64,000 nucleotides of DNA from positions 1,526,001-1,590,000 of the forward strand of contig WPIO01000013.1 of NCBI GenBank assembly GCA_009760855.2. Direction: 5' to 3'. Origin of the DNA: Cristatella mucedo (taxonomy: Eukaryota; Bryozoa; Phylactolaemata; Cristatellidae). Numbering within the stretch: the first letter of the stretch is position 1; each line of letters begins with the position of its first letter. Under the pieces are notes generated by a model. That model was not told the DNA's origin and searched no databases. It saw only the letters and a list, made by a program, of their open reading frames with translations. A program made the translations under genes and the position numbers. This document shows, in pieces, positions 11,205-22,739 of the stretch.

Positions 11205-11699
11205 GTAAGTCAAAATGACCTATTGGGCGCGAGTTCGTGAAGTTCTCTTCAAATATATAGTCATAGATATCCCATAGATGTACACGTAGCCGCAGGTTTT
11301 GCCTCACCCACAAAAACCATGGCCGAATGAGCGACTACTGCTGCGAGCAGTTTTGAAATCTATCCGGCAGCTCCAAACGAGTGAAAGATGCCAAACTAAA
11401 AACAAAGGCCCAGCATACGATTCGCTTTAGAATGCCAACCTAAGAACTGGTGGTAGGAGTTCTGATGACAGCACTGGCGTGCTAGTGGAAACTCTTTCTC
11501 AGTAGTTTTCAATCTAATAGGTGATTCAAATACATTTTGGGACGCTCTTCCAGAACCTGTATCTCGGTTTAACCCAACACGTTAAAATTTCTAGCAGTTT
11601 GCATTTTTCAATGTTACCTTAACATGCAAAACACGCAGTTTTTATAATCATTAAAAAATTATCACCTAGGTAAAGTAAAATTTAAACACAGGTCTTCCT
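11205..11699. other. Intergenic, nothing recognised
   Basis: No gene, repeat or RNA structure that I can support lies between the H4 promoter relic and the end of the next pseudogene. Confidence 0.4.
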
Positions 11700-13110
11700 T
11701 CATTTAGTCAACTGATTCTTCCTCGACTTTCTGCTGTGTTCAGTGGCTGGATTGTGGCATTTCAGGCTCCAAGAGTAATCAGCCATCGTGCTACTATTAC
11801 AGCGGCCTTGATATTTACGCTCCACTTCACCATGTTCTGATAGAGCGTCACACCCTGTTCCTCGCTGAATGCTCCTACATTTGATACGAAATAGTCAAGG
11901 TGAGAGTTTAGAAAATGCATCTTAAAAGTCATTCTGCTGCCAAATGTTGCGTTGCCGTAGCGCCGAATCATGTTCTCAACTATTCGCTCGTAGTCAGAAG
12001 ACTTGTGATTGTCGAGAAAGTTCCTTTAGACGGAAATAAATCCATTCCACGCCTGCAACTCTAACGGTCGTTTGTTAAGTGAACTGAATGCATTCGAACA
12101 ATTGACTGGTCTGTGAAAGCAAAAGATGCCAGCTTTTATCTCTGCCTTGCTAAATTGAGGAGAACCTTTTGTAATTACGTAAATGTATCACCGTCTTACA
12201 TTCAGAGCATTAAAATAGTTTTGTATTAGTTCAGGCGTTATTTGCGAATCAGGAAGTAGCACTTTCTTGCTGTCGAACTAAAGGCTCTCTGGTCTTGTCA
12301 CTCCCAGGCACAAAACGTGTGTTCGCTCGCTCTGGCCAGTCTTTCTTTTGGTAACTGAAGAGCATCAGCTCGCGACTATCTCGCAGGCATTAAAAGCTAG
12401 GATACTTTGTGTAGCCAACTTGAATTCCAAGCAGAAGGACAATGACATTTAGATCACCCGTATCTGCCACCGGTGTTGATCATACATTTGATTTCATAGA
12501 GAATTGTTAACCTTTTTTTCCGCAAGTCCTTTTTATCTCTACAGAATGTGCAACCATCAAAGAGGAAAGTTCGTTTCAATTGCGAAGTAAAACCCTCTTA
12601 AAGCTGCGATTCGGTTCGTCAATGAAGAGTCTCCACTCAGCTGGATCGTAGTAACTTTCCGTTCGGTTAATACTAATAGTAATAGCACACTTGATAAAGC
12701 GCCCTCAGAGAACTCAATCTCTTTCTAGGCGCTTTACATTTGCTGCAAAGGAAACACGATCACGATGCGGGAAAGATGAAGAATCAGCCAGTGCACCATG
12801 CGCAGCCACTCAAGCAGCAGTAAACCGGTGCTTGCCTACCTTGACCTTCGGCTTTTCTGCAATAAACTACTGAACTCTTCGTCGAAACGTACGGAGAAAA
12901 CCCTTTTTACGACGTCTATACCAGCGGAAAATGTCATACCCAGAGCAATAAAACCACTCTCTCTTAATCAAGAATCAAGGAGTTCAGCCGACTATTTGGG
13001 CAGGACAAGGTCCTTCACTACTCCATCAAGATCAGATTGCGACATTAGTTTAGAGGTCAACGCGTTAAAAGCGTTATAGATGTCATCAAGGTCACCCTCA
13101 GTTGAACTTG
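11700..13110 (-). pseudogene. Relic of a recurrent uncharacterised invertebrate gene family
   Basis: Minus-strand reading, joining frames by eye, gives an ordered series of motifs typical of an unnamed, often high-copy protein family in invertebrate genomes. They are LDGVVKDLVLPK and SAELLDS (about 13000-13060), EWRLFIDEPNRSFKRVLL (about 12600-12650), HRWQI, LRDSRELM, a KKDWPERANTRF segment, SKAEIKAGIF, LDNHKSSDYERIVENM (about 11990-12035), then MTFKMHFLNSHLDYFVSNVG and a KYQGRC...MADYSWSL ending. The final stop is at 11700-11702. Many stops and frameshifts are present, and a LINE-B 3' end (about 12672-12765) is inserted near the middle of the N-terminal half. The family's function is unknown to me. 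Its multi-copy habit suggests association with mobile elements. Confidence 0.7.
12672..12765 (-). mobile_element. LINE-B 3' end inserted in the pseudogene
   Basis: Begins AATAGCACACTTGATAAAGC and has CTTTCTAGGCGCTTTACAT, the reverse of the LINE-B tail. It interrupts the minus-strand relic at 11700-13110. Confidence 0.8.
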
Positions 13111-14021
13111 AATCACTGTCAGTTAATATATCGTAGAGTGTAACAGGTGGAACTGTAACAGGTGGAACAGGAACTCCCGCCTAATTACTGTGCGGTACTG
13201 GTCGCATCGCTGACGGTATATTTGGATATTTAATAATAATATAATAATAATAATATTTAGTTTTATGCTTATTCTTCTCGTTGAAGCCTTAAACGTTAGT
13301 AATGCAGAAATAACAATTAAAACCATGGCCAGTTTTATATCTCCAAATTATTGGTACTTCAAAAAGCATGACTTTGCCTTTTGCCTTTTTTTGACTTATA
13401 AACAATTGTCTCGAATTTTCTACACACGGCTTGCAGACCATATGTGGTGCTCATGTCTTAACTTGATCTTCCATTTTTCATCCAAACTAGGCGTGTGGCG
13501 CTGCTTGATAAATGTAGTAATTCGTAGTCGCTGATATTATTTCGAAAATCTCCCGCAGATTTAGCAGAATACATGCTGAGACTTCTTACTCATCATTGGC
13601 ACTGTAAATCACAAATATTCGTTGATTTAAACAACTACGTCAACCAAAAATGACTCATTGTTCTAAAAAATAATACACAGCAGTTATGCGATTATGTGAC
13701 TTAAAAAATTAACCCCATGAAAGCCAATATCACTCTACATAATGCGTAATGTTAAAGTGCACCTGATCTTTGAGAAATAAAATCTACCAAACATGACGCG
13801 CCAAAGCAAAAAAGTAACACCATAAATTACCATTTGTGGTTGATATTTGGAAAATAATTACAAATGCCAGACTACTAATAGCATTTAGAGCAGTGCAGTA
13901 GGACGTGGCCATTTCCGATTAGCAATATTCAGGCTGGCGCGGACTAAACGAGTATCAGAGTTAAATCCAATGGCATTGCATGCCAAGCTGTTGTCAATTC
14001 GTCTCATAATGTGCTCAGTGG
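13111..14021. other. AT-rich intergenic
   Basis: Contains a short ATA/TAA microsatellite (about 13230-13258) and a duplicated GTAACAGGTGGAAC (13139 and 13153). An 89-codon frame at 13265-13534 has no recognisable motif. Confidence 0.4.
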
Positions 14022-14412
14022 TCTTATGCTACTGTCCAGAGGTCTCAGCCAACGTTAAACCTCCAATTCTTTGGTTGGCTTGCTTCTTTGACGGCTTTCA
14101 TCAGTCATGAAGACTTAATTTTATGATACTGTCCAGAGGTTTCAGCCAACGTTAAACCTCCAATTCTTTGGTTGGCTTGCTTCTTTGACGGCTTTCATCA
14201 GTCATGAAGACTTGGTTTTATGCTACTGTCCAGAGGTTTCAGCCAACGTTAAACCTTCAATTCTTTTGTTGGCTTGCTTCTTTGACGGCTTTGATTAGTC
14301 GTGAAGACTTGGTTTTATGCTACTGTCCAGAGGTTTCAGCCAACGTTAAACCTCCAATTCTTTGATTGGCTAGCTTCTTTGACGGCTTTCATCAGTCGTG
14401 AAGATTTCGTTA
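14022..14412. repeat. 97-bp tandem repeat, four copies with internal hairpin
   Basis: The marker ACTGTCCAGAGG recurs at 14031, 14128, 14225 and 14322, an exact 97-bp spacing. Each unit contains GCCAAC ... GTTGGC, a six-base inverted repeat around a loop of about 20 bases. The third unit keeps TTGTTGGC despite a nearby change. Units differ by only a few bases. Confidence 0.95.
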
Positions 14413-16139
14413 AAAATACTGTTTCCATAAGCCCACGTTCCCCCGAACCCTCGCCTTACGTTCAGCCAACCCTGGATCCTGGCCAGAGCTAAGCTCAAAT
14501 GTTTTCGGCAAGAACTCAAGCGTGTCCGAAACGGGAGAAATCGGGCGCTCCATTTCCCGCAGCCGATCGTTGCTCGTGGTAGGAGCCCGACTGCGTCCAG
14601 GCACAGGCTGGCTCGTCATCATTTCTACTATGGAAATTTTCCAAATATTTCGTGCGACAGCGTTTCTATTTATCTGCCGCTTCCGAGCGATCAATAGGTT
14701 GTTAACCCTCCTATGATGGTAAGACCGTTTGTGGTCCCTCACAAAATCCGCAAGGAGGCATTGCACAGCCATAACTATTCAACTGGGCGCACGTGTCAAT
14801 CCGACCTGCCGAGGTCAAGGCTAAGGTCACCAGGTCCCTGCCCGATTTTTCCAGCGAGCCAGAGTGCCAAGGAGATGTTGCACCTTAAATTAGGCGAATA
14901 ACGTCTGCAAATGCAACCCAGTGGATGTCGGATATATTTTAAGGTATTAAAAGAAATTGGCTATGCTACAAGATTTTCTTGCTTTGGCATCGTGCAGCAG
15001 GCCAATGAGTGAGCGAATGATTATCCTAAGCCCAGCAACCGAAATTCGCACCTACTGCAGACCAACGAAAACTGAGTTATTAGGTTGCTAAGGGGGCACC
15101 CACAAATACTCCTCATTTGTATTCACAAATACAACATCTTTGTTTCTCCTTTTAAGCGCTCATTGGTGCTCCTTAGAAATAATTTATCGACCGAAATACC
15201 ACTTATTGATAGACTATGAAACGAACAGATTCTCCTGAATGCATTCACAATTTGTATGAGTTCCAATAGCTACCGGCTTAGGTACATCAGTGATACTCAT
15301 TGGAAGACTAGTGCGGAAAAACCTATCACTGCTAGCGTAATTCAGTCGGTAGCGTCCAAGCAATACGGCGAAGTACGAAGTCCGTGGCGAGCCAGCTGGA
15401 GTACGCGAAGCTGTCAAGCAAAGGCTCTTTGCAGGGCCACCACCCGATTTCACGAGCGACAATTCGGTTCATTTTTTCAGTGGCAAGACTGCACGTCTAC
15501 CCTTGATGTTATTGCGTAATGAAGTCACCGGTATGGGCCACTTCCTGTAAGAGCTTGAGGGTGTGCCACCGTCGTCGAATCGCTTTAAGGTGGCCCGCCG
15601 GTGGTGCCCGCACATGGGCATACCGGCGCTTAAAAAAAGCAGGAGGAGCCGAGCGGTCGTGGCTACATGACTATGCAACATGGCACTGGAAGTCTAAATC
15701 GACAGCGAGTGAGCGAGAGAGTGTTTGTGACAGAACGAGCCTCGTTCATTTTCACTGACCAGCGATGCGGCTCAGGAGTGGTCCAGGTGGCGCGGCGATC
15801 GCTCTTCCAGTCCTACAGGAGGGCATCGAAAGGCAATCGCGAAGTGAACGCTAGATAACTTTCTTTTCAGCAGACTTTTTGTCACGCTACCCAGCCCGAC
15901 GACAGGGCGTTAGGAGGACCATCACAACCCGTGAAAGCCAAGGCCTCATCTAACAGTTGTGATCTACGGGTCTCTTTTCTGGCTGTCTATATTTACGGAG
16001 GAAGTTTCACCCCTCCTAACAAGAATATTTGTCTCTGACACGTAGTTATTAATCGCATGCGACTGAAGCATTTAAGCCGGCAATCTAAGCAACTTTCAGG
16101 TTTGCTCATTTTTTGACCGTCTGAAGAACTTAAGTTTCA
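14413..16139. other. Intergenic, moderately GC-rich, no gene recognised
   Basis: Overlapping open frames occur on both strands (14410-14772 minus; 15256-15519 plus; 15214-15462 minus). None shows a domain signature, and opposing frames weaken each other. A GC-richer island lies around 15530-15860. Confidence 0.4.
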
Positions 16140-16430
16140 GGCAACTGGTAACTCACACCACTCGAATTGATGGCCGAATACTGGATATCGTGATCGCTTG
16201 GGATATCTGCCCCACTGACCTGGTGGGGTTATCGCTGACTATCTCGGATCGCTGCTCAGTCTCGTTTAATGTTACCGTTCTGTTAAACACGCATGGTAGC
16301 ATCGAGATTTCACGCGACGCAACTTGAAAAGCATCAACCCGGAGAAATTTTGGTAATACGTCTTTGTGGCAGGTCTTCTTGACCTGCACACAGACTCGGC
16401 CGGCTGCCTCGATACCTTCGCTGATGTAGT
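16140..16430 (+). mobile_element. LINE-A-like endonuclease C-terminal fragment
   Basis: The plus strand reads RIDGRILDIVIAWD, then LTISDRCSVSFNV and then KASTRRNF after a stop. This matches the end of an APE endonuclease, where 'R.LDLVI', 'SDH..V.F' and 'R..K.IN' motifs occur in order. The usual SDH histidine is changed to R here. No adjoining reverse transcriptase is present. Confidence 0.55.
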
Positions 16431-17369
16431 GAGGATACAAATTAGAGAGTACCCTAAGCGAACATGCTATCGTACATTCTGTCCGAGTACAGAGTATTTA
16501 AGATTTCTTTAATTTACCCACACAATTTCAAAAGATGTGCTGTGTTAAAGTCGTGCTTGAAGTCATCTTAGAGAAGTCATGAAGACAGCCCAAGCTAGTT
16601 TTAAAGACAAACGCCGAGTCTGCAACCGGAAGATTAGAAAAGCCAGGGCATATTGTTTCACTCGAAAGTGAAGTCCTGCAAGTCTTATCCAAAGCTGATT
16701 TGTAAAACGTCAAATAGCGTGCTTGGCAACTACAAAAGATCACACTATCCAGATATTAACAGCCCGCAAAACAATTTTTCAGCTTTATTCATTTAAAAAT
16801 TGCATATTTCTAAGCCACCAGAAAGCCTTCTCCGACTAAAGCAATATTTAAGCCAACAGCTGTGACTTTTCTAAAGAATTCTGTGTACTAAGTGATTCTT
16901 AAGTTAAGTGAAAAAAGCTCGTTTCCTGTAGACCCTATATCATTCACTCTTTGGTCTTCACTGTTATAAAAATCTAGTCTTGCCACAACTCAGTGTTTTA
17001 ATGCATCACTTGATAACGTGGTTGCTCCAAAGTCTATATATCAAAGTCTATATATCAACATAACAATTTATAACTATACTGAGAACATTTGTTGGGCCCC
17101 GGAGGAGCGTGCTACCGCTGGTGACCCGGATAGACATGGCAATTGTGATAGCTATCAATCACGGTCACGTGACAACCCGAGTCGGGCTTCCGCGAAGGCT
17201 GTCCTCAGAAACTACCAAATAATCAAAAATCCTGGGCAGAATAAAATTGAAAATGAACATGACTAACGTATGCTAAATATCAATGTGCAGTTAGTATTCC
17301 GTTTGGTTTGGTCGTCGGCGAAATACTCCAAAAGGTATAAGTTCAAAAAAAGTATGCTTCTATGCATCA
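16431..17369. other. Intergenic, nothing recognised
   Basis: A short direct duplication AAAGTCTATATATCAA occurs at 17030-17060. No coding family is identified. Confidence 0.4.
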
Positions 17370-17895
17370 GAGGAAGTTATGCATTAAGTTTTGTCGCTCA
17401 CTTTTAGGTCACTTCATTCTTTGGCTCCAGCCTATCTCTCAGATCTACTCCCCCACCAGGCCAAGCATCTTACCATCCGCTTTTAGGAATCCAACAGTCT
17501 ACCAATACCTCGTACAAACCTCAAATCCTTTGGGGACCGTGCATTTAGTTCGTATGCACCCACAGACTGAAACTTCCTCCCGACTTGCGTCAGAACACCC
17601 CCTGACTTGATCACATTTAAAAAGAACTTAAAAACACACCTATTTAGGACAGCATTTAGTGGATCCCTGTGATTCGTCCTTAATGTGCTTATGCGTGCTG
17701 ACACTGTGCATGCTGCCACTAACCACATTTGCATGCTGACTCTGTGCATGTCACCCCTAACCATGTTATTCATGTTTATCAAGCATGATATTACTCACCA
17801 TTCAATTGTGCTTCCCTTTTTAGCAAATGAGTAGCGCCTAGAAAGAGATTGAGTTTTCTGAGGGTGCTTTACCAAGTGCATTATTATTATTAGGC
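17370..17895 (+). mobile_element. LINE-B 3' fragment with (ATT)n tail
   Basis: Encodes the C-terminal LINE-B segment in broken frames (SLGHFILWLQPISQIYSPTR, then a 'NLKTHLFRTAF'-like piece) and the 3' UTR hairpin GCGCCTAGAAAGAGATTGAG. It ends with TGCATTATTATTATTAG. Confidence 0.8.
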
Positions 17896-19050
17896 CCAAA
17901 GAACTGATAATTTCGATAAGTTTCTCCGCTTATAGAGACATTATGAATAACATTAGAATGCCAATAGAGATGTTTGACCGTACTTACGAAACTAAAAAAA
18001 CAGTAACAATTTCATCAGAGAACTTGGTCTTAAGATGTCCTATGCTGAGCTTATGAAATGTAGGCTCCAGGATCGTTAGTTGTTGGAGGAAAGTGGTAGA
18101 TTAACATACTACAGAAAGCGTCACCAACTTTATCACAGCTTCCTCAGTTAGCAATATAGGCTGCGCCTCTGAATCAATGAAGCCGATCTATTCGAGTACA
18201 CAGGAATCACGGAGTAGCCCAAGCCAGTGGCGCCTACTTGTAGGAGATTCATCCAGGTGCCTCAAAGCCGCGCTGCTTCTCAACGGGAAAAATCACCCAT
18301 CTCTCCTTTTGGTTCACCCTGTTTGCCTTAAAGGGACAACCTAGGTGCCAAGACGCAGCCGAATACATCGACGAATAGTGATAACGGCTGCGAGGCTATT
18401 GCAGAATGAAAGATGGCGTCATTTCTGACGGGCTTGCAGAGTGGTTTCACGAAGTTTTCTTTTTTTGCTTGACCATTGTAGTCGGTGCGCCAACCTACTT
18501 TATCAAAAAAGAGACAAGCCACGGGACCACGCTATCTGCACGAGAGCACGGGAGCACCGACAAAATACGAGCTAACCAGTGCGATCCTGGGAAGATGCCC
18601 ATGCCGTCGCGTCACACTATAGATCGTAAATTAATCATAAATTAATTTGTCGCGGCGGCTCTAACCGATGAGTCAGGAGAGCTTTCAAGCAGCACGTCCA
18701 ACATGTCACTCTGCAGTATTCAGAGGTACAGTAAAGAGCATATATAAAGAGGATATTCGCTGAAAAGCAAATAAAGAAGAAAAAAGCGGGTGAAGAATTC
18801 GCCAAGAAGCTGAACGGAACAAAGAAGGTTGATGAGATCACGTTTCGTTGCAACTGATTACGGCTTGGAGGGTAATCAGCAGCAGGCTGAATTTTACGAG
18901 CAGCTGCTGCAGGCTCTCACAAACAACTACTAACATTAAGTGGGATGCCATTCTCCGCTAAAGCTCATCTGCACGACTCTCATCTTGAAAAATGCTCGGA
19001 GAAAATAGGAGCCTACTCATATGAGCAACAGGTGCGCCCTCACCACTATA
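17896..19050. other. Intergenic left of the LU array, no gene recognised
   Basis: No recognised gene or element. Open frames here (for example 18406-18645) have no family signature. Confidence 0.4.
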
Positions 19051-19899
19051 TTTAATTACTTTGATATCATTATTATGAAGGAAAGTATAGCAAAATAGAT
19101 AGGAACTATATTTCGTTGCTTCCTCAAGACGGTGATTATTAGTATAAACTCAACTGCATACAACAAATTCATACGTGAAATTTTTGTAGGGTCATTTATG
19201 TATAACTTCGGAGTAAAAACAAGGCAGTTGGAATTTATATGCATTCATTTTCGCTAAGCATGTAAACAACTACACGGCTTTGTCCGTATAAATATTGGAA
19301 ATGAGTTAATTTCAAATAGTCCTGTCTTGGCTGCAAAAGCCAAGTTTTTCTTTAGAACAATAACCATATTCTATACTTTCGAGGCATAGACATTTAAGAA
19401 TCAAGCATTAATACCCGCGGAAATAACTGCGGTACATATGCTTATCGTGTTCGTACAGTAGTTATAGCATCTGGCGGGACTTCTACGGGCTTTAAATAAG
19501 TAAAAGAATGGCGTCTTTCCGAATTTATTAAAAAAAGTATTGTTACATGCAAATACCTGTCAGTACTCTTCAATCAAGCAGTGCAGAGCTTTTAACACTT
19601 GTTTTAATCCTTTTGGGGTAGACGAGTGCACGTTGTCATTGAACTGCATCTGCACACATTGGAAATCCAGTTGCAGATAAAAAGTTAAGCATTATTAAGT
19701 GCCAATTTCCAATGATATCACAAAGCATATCCGACAGCCATAGTTACTAGCCTGACATACTTCCGTTCTCGCGCGAAGTCTTCTTCCCCGGCTGGCTCCT
19801 CCATTTAAATGCGTCCAATGCAAATTCGGACTCACTAAGTGTTCCAAATTACTGGCTCAAAAACCCAATTTCTATTCATTATGTGATTCTTCATCTCGA

Positions 19900-20358
19900 G
19901 GCACACGCCTGCTGCTTGTAAGGACACCTAGCGCAAGCAAACAAGCAAAGCTTTCCCATATGCTGCTCCAAGTAGAATGCTTGGCGACGGGTTGCATCCA
20001 GATTTTTTGCAATAAAGTCACTGTTACTGACCCGCCAACCACAAAATTACTGATATGTGTGGGCGCCATTCTAGATGAATGCACAGTCTATGCACGAGCA
20101 GTCTTACAGTGCAAATGCTGCAGACAAAAGTGCTGTCGCTGCCTAGCACGCAAATGTTGGCAAGGAAGGTGTGTTGTTTTATCTCTCCTGCTGAAGTGAG
20201 GTAAACCGATGTAAACTTACCATAACTGGCTATAGTTCCTTCTGCTTTGGCAAGGAAATACTGTCCAGATGAACATGTTAGGTTAGCCGACGTGACGGTT
20301 GTCACACAAAGGGTGTAAGTTTTAAAGCTGCAGATATAGCATCTGAATTGCGCCGCAG
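19900..20358 (-). pseudogene. LU (Ly-6/uPAR-like) copy A, pseudogene
   Basis: Exon 2 (20221-20358) has a good acceptor (TTTTGTTTTAG) and donor (gtaagt). It encodes AAAQFRCYICSF through NLTCSSGQYFLAKAEGTIA, but the fifth LU cysteine is tyrosine (GQY instead of GQC). Exon 3 begins at 20117 after TTTTGTCTGCAG and opens with 'FAL' followed at once by a TAA, where the other copies have a TAC tyrosine codon. More stops follow, and the CYCNTSGCN segment is damaged by a small deletion. No signal-peptide exon was found between this copy and copy B. LU proteins fold as three disulphide-pinned fingers. This copy cannot make one. Confidence 0.8.
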
Positions 20359-20784
20359 CTAAAACAAAATGATGCATTAGAAAAATCGTTTCAACAACTG
20401 TCTTGGAATAGATGCTCAATTCAATAATGCCGAATATGTAACGGACGTGAGCGTGCATGGCGATTTGAGTGAAAATGATTGGCTGAGCGAGTCTGTACTT
20501 CTATTACATCTTTATCTTGTGTCGTTGACGGCGGGATTTAATGATTTGGAAGAAAATAGATATTTGGGATTTCATACGTACCTGTAGGTTTATGTTATCT
20601 GGACCCAGCTAATGACAATTTCAAGCCAACAAAATATCCTATATCCATTACACAGGATTATTTGGAGATCAAATGGACTTGCTGCCTCGGTTAAGTAATG
20701 TTTGAATGCTAGCAACCTCACGTCTAAACGCGGCGTTGGTCTAGGGAGAGTCTTTTGGGACCGAGTGACTGCGAATTCAACACA

Positions 20785-20865
20785 GCATTTATAAATTGCC
20801 TCGAAAGAGATACATTTCTCTGAGGGTGCTATACGAATGTGCTAGTATTATTACTATTGCTATTC
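20785..20865 (+). mobile_element. LINE-B tail remnant
   Basis: TAAATTGCCTCGAAAGAGA followed by TCTGAGGGTGCTATACGAATG and an ATT-rich end. Only the terminal hairpin region is left. Confidence 0.6.
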
Positions 20866-21071
20866 TAGTGCGCATGAAAAAATTCTAAAGCTCTTTCGAT
20901 ATTGTAAGACAAAAGATTGAAGGACTGCGAAGCTAAAATAGGTTGGACGCCAGAAAATTAGCCCGTGCTTTCTTGTCTACATTTCGTGTCCCTCCGTTTC
21001 TGGGGATGTGTGACTGATGGAGATGGTGATAAAGGTGAGACGAATAAAGAGAGTTAGCGCAATAAATAGTA

Positions 21072-21959
21072 TAGTGGTACATCGGCTTACGCGTTTAATT
21101 CGTTCCACGCCGGAGCTCGCAACTCCAATTACTCATATGTCAAATCAATTTTCCCCATTGAAATGACATTAATCCGTTCCGGATCCACAAAAGCTGCGAT
21201 TTTGTCACATGCTTTCAAATTAAAAAAAATGTTCTTATGAATAACGAATATTGTTTTAAAAACATTGCGATATAATGTCTTTCAATACACGCGTTTTAGT
21301 AATTGTAACGTGCAGGAGTAACTTGGAGATTGGACGACTTGAATGTGCTAATAAAGTTAGAGGAGAAAGCCTGACATGAATATCTGAATCTTATTTCTTC
21401 TTTGACGTTTTGCACCAAGCAAGCACTGGCAATGCGGAACAACAACGTGACAGCCTCGCGGCAATCAGGCGAGCGTACGGACAAGCAACACGTAGCCGAA
21501 AGCTCAGCTTATTGGCTGGGCCTTATCGCGGACGCGCCGATTGCTACCAGTCATGCGATTAAATCTCACACGATGATGTTATCTAAATAGAATAGAGTAC
21601 GTACTTAACTGTTCCTGCCATAGTCGGATATAACACCGGAGTCTGGCGATCTTGTGCGTCCAAGCCCCACGATGGCTAGCTCGAGTCTGTCTGTGAGCTA
21701 ACCGACCGGCCTGCGCTTGGCATCGAAACCGGGTAGTTGGGCAGCGTCTCGCAACGGAACGTCGTTCGCTGCCCTACCCTAATTGGCCTGAGTAACCAGA
21801 CGCAACGTGACGTTCGCTGCGGCAACTAGTGGTGGAGTATCTGGAGCTGGCGCGTAACCCGAATTTTAGCTCTCCACTTAAAGCAAGAAATCGGCCGAGA
21901 GACAGCTCGTATCTCGAAACACTCGTATGTCGAGACACTTGTAAGCCGTGGTAACACTG
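21072..21959. mobile_element. Non-autonomous DNA transposon (MITE) with TA duplication
   Basis: The left end TAGTGGTACATCGGCTTACG and the reverse complement of the right end CAGTGTTACCACGGCTTACA form imperfect terminal inverted repeats. They are flanked by TA on each side (21070-21071 and 21960-21961). The terminal motifs (TTAATTCGTTCC, CTCGTATGTC) resemble a Tc1/mariner-superfamily non-autonomous repeat. No transposase frame is visible in the 888 bp. Confidence 0.7.
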
Positions 21960-22029
21960 TATGCATAATAATATCTGCAATGAGTGATGCCAAAGGTGAA
22001 TCGAAGCAAATATTAAAAACTATTCGTCA

Positions 22030-22290
22030 GAAACGCATTTATTTATGGCAGCATTTAGTGAATTCGTGTGATTCTTCCTTTACATGGTTATGCGTACTGA
22101 AACTGTTTGCCACTAACCACACTTGCCTGCTGACCTGTGCATGTCACCCATAATCATGTTATCAATGGTGTTTATTGGACATTCTACCACTAACAATCTG
22201 ATCGTGCTTCCTTTGAAGCAATTGTAAACCGCCTAGAAAGAGATTTAGTTCTCTGAGGGCACTTTATAAAATGTATTATTATTATAACTA
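22030..22290 (+). mobile_element. LINE-B 3' end
   Basis: GGCAGCATTTAGTGAATTCG through ACCGCCTAGAAAGAGATTTAG and TGTATTATTATTATAAC. It is 5'-truncated. A corresponding LINE-B end (43205-43772) lies at the paralogous place beside copy C. Confidence 0.75.
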
Positions 22291-22506
22291 TTATGTCACC
22301 AAACGCCAATTATTTGGAATATGTACCAATATAAGCAAGGCGAAGCTATTAGGCCAGGGGAAGACTGAAAAGAGATTCTTAATCTAAAAAACCTGCGGTA
22401 ATCTCAAGTAAGTATTAATTGAATTTGCCTGTAGGCGATCGCAACTTGCACGATTACTCGAACCAGAAATAACTGAAATTATAAGTCTGCTTCTTAGAAG
22501 AGTGCA

Positions 22507-22700
22507 GTAGCCTCCCACTTAAGTACGCACCCGCTTAAGTACGCATTCCATTTAAGTACACACAGTTCCCCCTAAAATTCTGCGTTCAATATTTATTAGC
22601 TAAACATGCAATGAATTATCATTTGGTGCAAGTTTCTTGCGTTTAGCTTTGAGGGAGATTGCCTGAATCTTGCTTTTAAATGATTCAAACGATTTCTCAT
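22507..22700 (-). mobile_element. 3'-end fragment of a pogo/Tigger-like element
   Basis: Starts CAGTAGCCTCCCACTTAAG and matches the reverse complement of the right end of the element at 52693-54755 as far as CTTGCTTTTAAATGATTCAA. It abuts TTAGAAGAG, the point where paralogous sequence near copy C (about 44000) continues uninterrupted. Confidence 0.75.
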
Positions 22701-22739
22701 AAAGGTAATCCAGTAAAGGTTTTCTAAAGCAGCTAACAA

